Source: Neocallimastix lanati (nom. inval.)
Taxonomy: Eukaryota; Neocallimastigomycota; Neocallimastigomycetes; Neocallimastigales; Neocallimastigaceae
Assembly: GCA_016946835.1 (NCBI GenBank)
Contig: JACVTC010000281.1
Span: 1 to 60,871, forward strand
Length of the DNA stretch: 60,871 nt
Direction: 5' to 3'
Position 1 is the stretch's first letter; each line of letters starts with the position of its first letter. Shown piece by piece: positions 53,591 to 60,871 of this stretch. A program made the translations under genes and the position numbers. Under the pieces are notes generated by a model that had not been told where the DNA came from, did no database searches, and saw only the letters and a program-made list of their open reading frames with translations.

Positions 53591-55546
53591 AATTAATTAA
53601 AATAAACATTAAAAATAAAAAAAAAAAAAAAAAAGACAAATTCACATATAATAATTTTTATTTCATGATAAAATAATAATAAGATTATTATTTTATTATT
53701 TATATATTTTTTAATTTCTTAATTAATATACTTAAATTTTTATATATTTTTTATATTTTTTAAATTCTAATATTTTTTTTATAATATGTAAAATTAATGT
53801 ATTTTATATAAAACTAATTTTATTTTATATAATAAATATAATTATTTAATATTAAAAAAAAATTGTGTTAATGTAATTAAATTTTATTGTTATATAAAAA
53901 AAATTTAACGTAAATAAAAAAATTTAATAATAATGATCATGTTCATGTTTAAATTTAAATATTCGTGTTAATTTAATGTTTTATTTTTAAATTTATATTT
54001 AAAATTTTTGATAAAAATATATATATATATTTTATTTATTGTTATATAAATTTTTACTTTTTTTTTATTAATTCATACTTTATATTATTATTTAAATTTT
54101 TTTTATATAAATAAAAATAATAAATATATTTTACTTTATATAATAACCATATATTTTATTTATTATTTTTTTATTATGTTATATATTCATTTTTCTTTAT
54201 TTTTTTATCTTAAAAACAATGAAATGTATTATTAAATAATTTGTCAAGTAACGAGATATGTTATATGTAAAATAATCATAAATAATATAATTAATGAATT
54301 CTTATAATTTTTTCGTTAAATATAAAAATGATGGAAATTAAATCTTGTAAAATTTTGAATTAATTTATTGAAATTCCAAAATTAATTTAACAAAAATAAA
54401 ATAAAACTATCGAAAAATCCAAATAATAACCATATATTTTATTTATTATTTTTTTAATATGTTTTGTATTTATTTTTCTTTATTGTTTTATCTCAAAAAA
54501 AATAGAATGTATTTTTTAATAGTTTGTCAAATAACGTGAACACTATGTTATATGTAAAATAATCATAAATAATTTAATTAATAAATTCTTATAATTTTTT
54601 AGTGAAATATAAAAATGATGGAAATCAAAACTTGTAAAATCTTTGAATTAATTTATTGAAATTTCAAAAATAATTTAACAAAAATAAAATAAAACTATCG
54701 AAAAATCCAAACAATAACCATATATTTTATTTATTATTTTTTTTTTATATGATTTATATTTATTTTTCTTTATTGTTTATCTCAAAAATATGGAATGTAT
54801 TTTTTAATAGTTTGTCAAGTAACGTGAACTATATTTTATATGTAAATTACACATAAATAAATTAAATAATAAATTCTCAGTAATTTCTAGTTAAATATAA
54901 AAATGATGGAAATTAATATCTATAAAATCTTTGAATTAATTTATTGAAATTTCAAAATTAATTTATCAAAAAAAAAAATAAAACTATTTTAAAATCCAAA
55001 TAATAACCAAATATTTTATTTATTATTTTTTCATCTGTTTTATATTCATTTTTCTTTATTTTTTTATCTCAAAAATATGAAATGTATTTTTTAATAGTTT
55101 GTCAAGTAACGTGAACAATATTTTATATGTAAAATTATCATAATTAATTTAATAAATTCTTATAATTTTTTAGTTAAATAAAAAAATGATGGAAATTATA
55201 TCTTGCAAAATCTTTGAATTAATTTATTGAAATTTCAAAAATAATTTAACAAAAAAAAAAATAAAACTATCGAAAAATCCAAATAATAACCATATATTTT
55301 ATTTATTATTTTTTTTTTATATGATTTATATTTATTTTTCTTTATTGTTTATCTCAAAAAAATGGAATGTATTTTTTAATAGTTTGTCAAGTAACATGAA
55401 CACTATGTTATATGTAAAATAATCATAAATAATTTAATTAATAAATTCTTAATATTTTTTTGTTAAATACAAAAATGATGGAAATTAAAATCTGTAAAGT
55501 CTTTGAATTAATTTATTGAAATTTCAAAATTAATTTAACAAAAAAA

Positions 55547-55581
<35 letters not shown>

Positions 55582-55783
55582 AAAATCCAAATAATATTAA
55601 TAAATTATTTATTATTAGTTTACGTTATATGTTCATTTTTCTTTATTTTTTTTATCTCAAAAACAATGAAAAGTATTTTTAATAGGTCGTCAAGTAACGT
55701 GAACACTATTTTAAATGTAAAATAATCATAAATAATTTAATTAATAAAATTTTATTATTTTTTAGTTAAATACAAAATATATG

Positions 55784-55819
<36 letters not shown>

Positions 55820-56352
55820 GAATTAATTTACTGAAATTTCAAAATTAATATAAAAACAAAACAAAAAATTACATTATAATTTTAATAAAATATACTATAA
55901 ATAAAAATAAATAAAAATAAATAAATAAAAAAATGAAATTAAAAATATATTATATTAAAAAACAAAAATAAAAATATTTAAAAAATAATTTTTAAAAATT
56001 AATAAGAATATATATTTCTTTTATATATTTTTTTTTTATTCTTTTTTTTATAAAAAATCTTTTTTAGTATTTAAAAGAAATTTTTTAATTATTTTATGTA
56101 ATATATAAAATTTTTTTTTTTTATTTTATTTAATATTTGTTTCGTATAAAATAATAAAAATGCTACATGTTTCAATATAATATCATTATAATAAATATTA
56201 ATATAAAAAATTACATGAAATATACAAAATTTTCAATAAAAAATAAAATTAATACATTAATAATAAAATAAATTTTAATACAAATTTATTAATACTTTTA
56301 AATAATTAGAGAGTATTATAATTTAATTATTAATTGATTTATCATAAGAATT
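53591..56352. other. Intergenic region holding a tandem satellite
   Basis: A/T-rich DNA between two convergent ankyrin-type genes. The main content is the array at 54140-55850. The rest is homopolymer-rich with no gene seen. Confidence 0.6.
54140..55850. repeat. Tandem satellite, six copies of ~287 bp
   Basis: A unit of about 283-303 bp repeats six times. The landmark GTCAAGTAAC (or a one-base variant) occurs at 54243, 54526, 54814, 55101, 55386 and 55689. A second landmark, AAAAATGATGGAAAT, follows about 85 bases later in the first five copies. Copies differ by small indels in A-runs, and the last is the most divergent, with long A-runs near 55551-55578 and 55784-55814. It has no coding frame. 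Confidence 0.93.
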
Positions 56353-57500
56353 TTAAATTAAAAAATACTTTCGAAGAATATCAACTATATCTGATGAAAC
56401 GTTATATTCATTAATTAAATTCAAAATTTCACTTTTGCTTGAATATAAACAATGAAGAATATAATTATTGTTTTTCAAAAATGTTTCTAATTTTAAATTA
56501 TTATTATTTTTTATTAGTTCAACTATTTTTAATTTTTTATTTATTATAATGGTTTCATTTTCTTTAATTGCATACTCTTTACTAAATGGAAATGTGTTTT
56601 CATTGTTTATAATAAAATTAAAAAAATCATAAAATGATTTTTTATTAAAATTTCTATCAAAATAATTTAAATAAAAAAGAATAAAATCCTTAAATGATCT
56701 TGTTTTTTCTGTACCATAATATTTATAAAGATATTCTACTTTCTTGTAATCTTTCCTGTCTAAATATTTCAAATATAATTCCTTTGGTATTTCAATTTTA
56801 TTTATTTCATTATTAACCTTATTGTTAAATTTTCTTTTTGAAATACCAGTTTTATTTTTATATAAATTAAGTAGATATTTTATAAAATTTGTATCAAAAA
56901 CAAAGTTTTCTAAGCACTTTTTGATATATTTAAATTCAAAATTGCTGAGTCGTTCAATCTTAAATTTTTTTAAACTAAAGCCATTTTTAAGAGAAAATTT
57001 AATTTTCTCATAGTTAATAAATTTTCTTCTCTTAAAATTTCTAAAATATATTTACCATTTATTTTGAAATATATGTCAGCTCCTTTATTAATTAAAAATT
57101 CAACTGATTGAAAATCAGAAAATTCTAATGATACTAAAAGTGGTGATTTTACATTATTATTTGAATCCGCTAAAACTTCTAAATTATTTTGATAATTTAC
57201 AATGTTTTCATCTTTGTGATTACTCATATCATATAAATGATATATATCTTTAACTACATAATTTAAAGTTTTATAATTACATCTATTATAGATTAATTTT
57301 ATAATATCGAAAGAGCAATTTAAACTTAAAGCCAAAGTAAGTAGATCGAAATTAGTACTATTTAAAAAATAAAGAGGAGTTTCTAAACTATTAATAAAAT
57401 CTTTTAATTTATCAATATTATTCCTATTAAGTAATTCTAAAATTAATTTCTGTTTCTTTGAAAGAATATCATTTGTTTTCATTATTTTCATTCTTTTCAT
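56353..57500 (-). CDS. Ankyrin-type repeat protein with one frame break
   Basis: On the minus strand an ATG at 57500 opens a frame of 176 codons to 56970. It contains SPLLVSLEFSDFQSVEFLINKGADIYFKI, a clear ankyrin-type unit, near residues 125-153. Coding continues in the next frame from about 56995 to 56353 with no start codon and an uninterrupted ~210 residues of helical, Lys/Asn-rich sequence. The overlap at 56970-57000 places a single-base frame change there. The whole protein would be about 380 residues. Its layout matches the gene at 52571, the two genes converge, and the satellite array lies between them, so they may be a duplicated inverted pair. Host gene, function unknown. Confidence 0.7.
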
Positions 57501-60310
57501 AATTTAAAAAATATTACAATACTCAAATAGTGCTTTAATTATTAAAAAAGATATTTTATATATGATTATGATTTTACTTTTATGTATAAATAATTTAAAT
57601 ATTTAAAAATATATATATATTAATATATAAAAATTAAAGAATAAAGTGTAAAATAAAAAAATAAAAAAAAATTAACTTTCTTTTTAAAATATATTAATCT
57701 TGATTGATGTAAAATTTTAAAAAAATTAATATAAAGTCATTTTTTTTAAATTATAACATTTTTATTCAAATATATTTATTTTTAAATAAATTTTTAATTA
57801 CATAAAAGAAATAAAATAAAACAAAATTATTATTAATTACAAAAAAAATTTAATAAAAACTTTATTAACTTTAATTTTTCAATAATCAGTAAATCTATTA
57901 TACATATTTAAATATTTATATTAAATGTTTTTTATATAATTTCTATTAAATAAATGATTAAATAATTAAAAATAACATAAATAGTTTTATTGTAAAATTT
58001 CAGAATTATTTTATTTTAAATGCTAATATTATTAGTAAAGTATATATAATAATATATTAAGACGTTAAACATATTTTATCAGAATTTGAAAAAATATTAA
58101 TAAAAATTTATGGTTTTATATATATAATATCATATTAGGAATTTATCCTAATAAAAACATATTTATTATGTTATTAATATGAATTTAGAAAACAATAATA
58201 ACTTATTTTTAATTAAATATTATATAAAATATATATTTATTAATATTTTTATTTACAGGGACAATAATATATATATTATGTAACAAAAAAAGTAAAAAAT
58301 CTTTTTTTATATTAAAAAATTTCAGTGAATTATTGAGTATAATTTTTTAATATTTTATCTATATTTTATATTTTTTAAAGTTTTAATTAAATTAATGAAT
58401 AAAAAATATTTAATAATTAAAAAAAATAATTAATTATATGATATTTAAAAAAAAAACAAAATCCGAGAAATTTCATTTTTATATAATAGAAAACATAAAA
58501 AATAAAAAATAAATAAAGCCAAGTTGAAACTAAAATCAAATATAAAATTAAAAATAAAATAAAAAAAATAATACACATTTTATATAATTAAATTAAAAAT
58601 AATTCTATAAGAGTGTATATTTGAAACTAGTTTATATTATACTCAATAAATATTATCAATTAGAACAATTAAATAAAAATGAAAATTTTTTCTTAAATTA
58701 TTATTTATATTTTTCAAGAAGAGAATTAATTTAAATTTTCCTAGAAAGATTAGATCCATATCTTTGTATATTGACATTCATTCTCATTAATGTATTCCTC
58801 CCTTCATCCTAGTAATTATTTATAACTTTAATAATCCTAAATTTTTAAATTTTTTATTTTTTTTTTTTTCATTCAACTTAATTATTTCCTTATTTATGTT
58901 TTTTTTTATTTTTTTTTTTTAATTAAATATTATATTAAATATATTTTTATATTCAACTAATAATTTATATGTAATTATTAATAATTTAAGAATTTTTTTT
59001 CATTTTTTTTTTTAAAAAATTATTTATAATATAAAAAAAAAATTCTTTCGTATTTACGAGTCAATGTTTTTTTTTATACAAAACATAAAATATAGGTATC
59101 TAGAAGAGTTTAATTTTTTATAAATAATAAAAATTTAAATCGAAAAAAGAAAAGTGTAAAAAATAAAATTAATAAAAATCTTAAAAAGTTATTTTAACAA
59201 TTAATGTAAAAATGTTTTACATTTAAAACTACTCTTATAAATTATAACTTGAAAAATATTATTTTTATAAAACTTTTTATATTAATATTAATCTAATATT
59301 GAGAAATTGAACCTTTTCTTGATTTCTCATTTTCTTTATCTTCAATTACATATATCAACTTTATTCGTTTGATACGAGATAAAAAATTAATAATATAAAA
59401 TTTTATTTATAAATCATTAGAGATATTATCTTTTGAAAAATAATACTTTTAACTGATTTATCATGTCATTAATTAGTGGTATTTCATTATAAGAAAAGAA
59501 AGGAAATGGTGAGATATTGGAAAATTATACTGCAAACATTAAATATATGAATCGATATCCCTTTTTAACTTTAGTCTTAGGTACAAATTAAATTTTATAT
59601 ATATTTATATGTTAAAATATCTAATTTATTTTTTTATATTTCTTTATTTCTTTATTTCTTAATTATACATTTAAAAACTTAATTTAAACATTTATATTTT
59701 ATTTAATTATTTATTTTAGAATTTAAACTTAGGTGAATAAATTTATAGAAATTTCTTCTTACAGATTGATAAATTCTGTATTTCTTTATATTTTATTTTA
59801 TTTAACTTTTAATAACTAAAATTTCTTAAAAAATAATTTTAAAGTATACAATCTTTAAAAAATAAAAAAAAAAGACAAAAAATAAAATAAACTTTTTTAT
59901 AGTTCTTTTTTTCTTTTATTTTTTTTTTATTAGTAATCAAGCTATATTGAATTTTTTTTTAACTTTCAATTTTTTATTTATTTAATAATCACTATTTATA
60001 GATTCTTATAATTTCAATTTATTATTAATTAGTAATAGATAAAAAAAAGATAAGTTAATAAAAGAATAATTATTAATTCTATTCTTAATATCAAGTAACA
60101 AATAATTAAAAAAATAATAATTTTTCAATATTTATATTTTAAGAAAATCAATATATATATTTTTAATAGTAAGATTTTTATACATCATTTATTATTATTT
60201 CTACTCACAAACTATTTTTACTGAATTTGATAGCAATGATTAAAAGTAAGTATTTCTCCTCCCTTTATATATACAAATTATTTTTATCTAATAGATAATA
60301 TAAATAAGAT
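57501..60310. other. Gene-poor AT-rich region
   Basis: About 2.8 kb of A/T-rich sequence with no gene, array or RNA recognised. A small patch of mixed composition at 58740-58815 (including CATTCATTCTCATTAATG-like and CCTCCCTTCATCC) is not coding. Confidence 0.5.
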
Positions 60311-60540
60311 AATTCACTCACTCTGGCCCTGAGAGGGGGTGCACAATTACTGTTATTAAATATATCTACGAAAGGAATTCCTATCGTATGGGTTTAAGTT
60401 ATTAAGATAAATTCTACGTAAAGTAATTTTCTAATTAATATACAATTACCAAGTAAGCTAGTACAAATTTCATTGGGTTAGGTTATATTAACCTCGACTT
60501 GAAAGGGAAGTTAGGCACTGGAGAAACACTCTGAGAAAAA

Positions 60541-60571
<31 letters not shown>

Positions 60572-60727
60572 TATACTAGAAAATTCTCAATAATATTTTG
60601 AATGACAGAGCACCAATTGCTTGAACACTCAGTAAGACCGTCTAGTAGGGATAATTTTTATAATTGGAAATCATATGGAAGTGTTGTGACTACCTAAATA
60701 TTCTAAAAGGTGGTGAAACCCGAAACT
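60311..60727. ncRNA. GC-richer non-coding block, candidate structured RNA of unknown type
   Basis: Unlike all other intergenic DNA here, this ~400-bp block has mixed base composition. It contains short self-complementary elements: CTCT..AGAG around 60321-60335, AGGAATTCCT at 60373-60382, and AGGTTA-TAT-TAACCT at 60480-60494. A poly(A)-(TA)n run at 60536-60575 divides it into two parts. No protein frame is seen. I tested it by eye against spliceosomal RNAs, 5S, SRP, RNase P/MRP, U3, group I introns and the TPP riboswitch and found no convincing match. It may be a structured RNA, the edge of a repeat, or a regulatory region. Strand is undetermined. Confidence 0.3.
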
Positions 60728-60871
60728 AAAAAAAATAAAAAAATATATTATATATTTTTATGTCATTTTTAAGGACAGAAATATTATTTTTTAAACTTTT
60801 ATTTTACTATATTATTAAATTTATAAATACTGTTGATTATCTATAAATAGAATCTATTTTTCATAAATAAT

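Noticed and set aside
60311-60727. TPP riboswitch or group I intron
   Set aside because: GGGGTGC and CTGAGA strings occur, but not in the order or spacing of the thiamine aptamer, and no P7/P3 core pairing of a group I intron could be drawn.

Overview
The window looks like nuclear DNA of an early-diverging fungus, most likely an anaerobic gut fungus (Neocallimastigomycota), carrying a block of genes from a nucleocytoplasmic large DNA virus (NCLDV, Nucleocytoviricota). The host assignment rests on extreme A+T content, Asn/AAT homopolymers, secreted proteins with tandem hevein-type chitin-binding domains, ricin-B-like and bulb-lectin-like repeats, Thr-rich linkers and ankyrin-type proteins. The combination fits that phylum, but no rRNA or other marker was found to prove it.

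Layout. (1) 1-5.5 kb, host: the 3' part of a secreted multi-lectin gene, then a complete secreted protein with three lectin-like domains and three hevein domains. (2) 7.0-31.9 kb, virus-derived: RNA polymerase largest subunit in two separate genes (6969-9128 and 20579-22082), a D6/D1133L-type SF2 helicase, a protein resembling the large subunit of the viral early transcription factor, a TFIIS-like zinc ribbon, family B DNA polymerase with all exonuclease and polymerase motifs, a D5-type SF3 helicase lacking a primase domain, the C-terminal piece of RNA polymerase subunit 2, and several proteins I do not recognise. No capsid protein, packaging ATPase or capping enzyme was seen, so this is a partial viral genome. 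(3) 31.9-48.8 kb, host: a broken hevein gene abutting the RPB2 fragment, a Cys-rich secreted protein, an unknown 480-residue protein, a giant secreted Asn-rich protein broken by several frame changes, and a second copy of the lectin gene. (4) 48.8-60.9 kb, host: gene-poor AT-rich DNA with a 44-bp perfect palindrome, a six-copy satellite of about 287 bp, two ankyrin-like genes, and a GC-richer non-coding block near the right edge.

How the viral genes fit together. They form a transcription set (RPB1, RPB2, TFIIS-like, two early-transcription-factor-like proteins) and a replication set (PolB, D5 helicase), on both strands. Catalytic motifs are largely intact and one ORF runs 1180 codons uninterrupted, so insertion is probably recent or some genes are still constrained. 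Nevertheless most long viral genes carry one frame break and RPB2 carries a stop. Decay, sequencing error and programmed frameshifting cannot be separated from sequence alone.

The most interesting points are the split of RPB1 at about the place where archaea split RpoA'/RpoA'', the recurrence of +1-type frame breaks, and the 1.5-kb near-identical direct repeats (1-1498 and 46810-48311) that bracket the whole virus-bearing interval.
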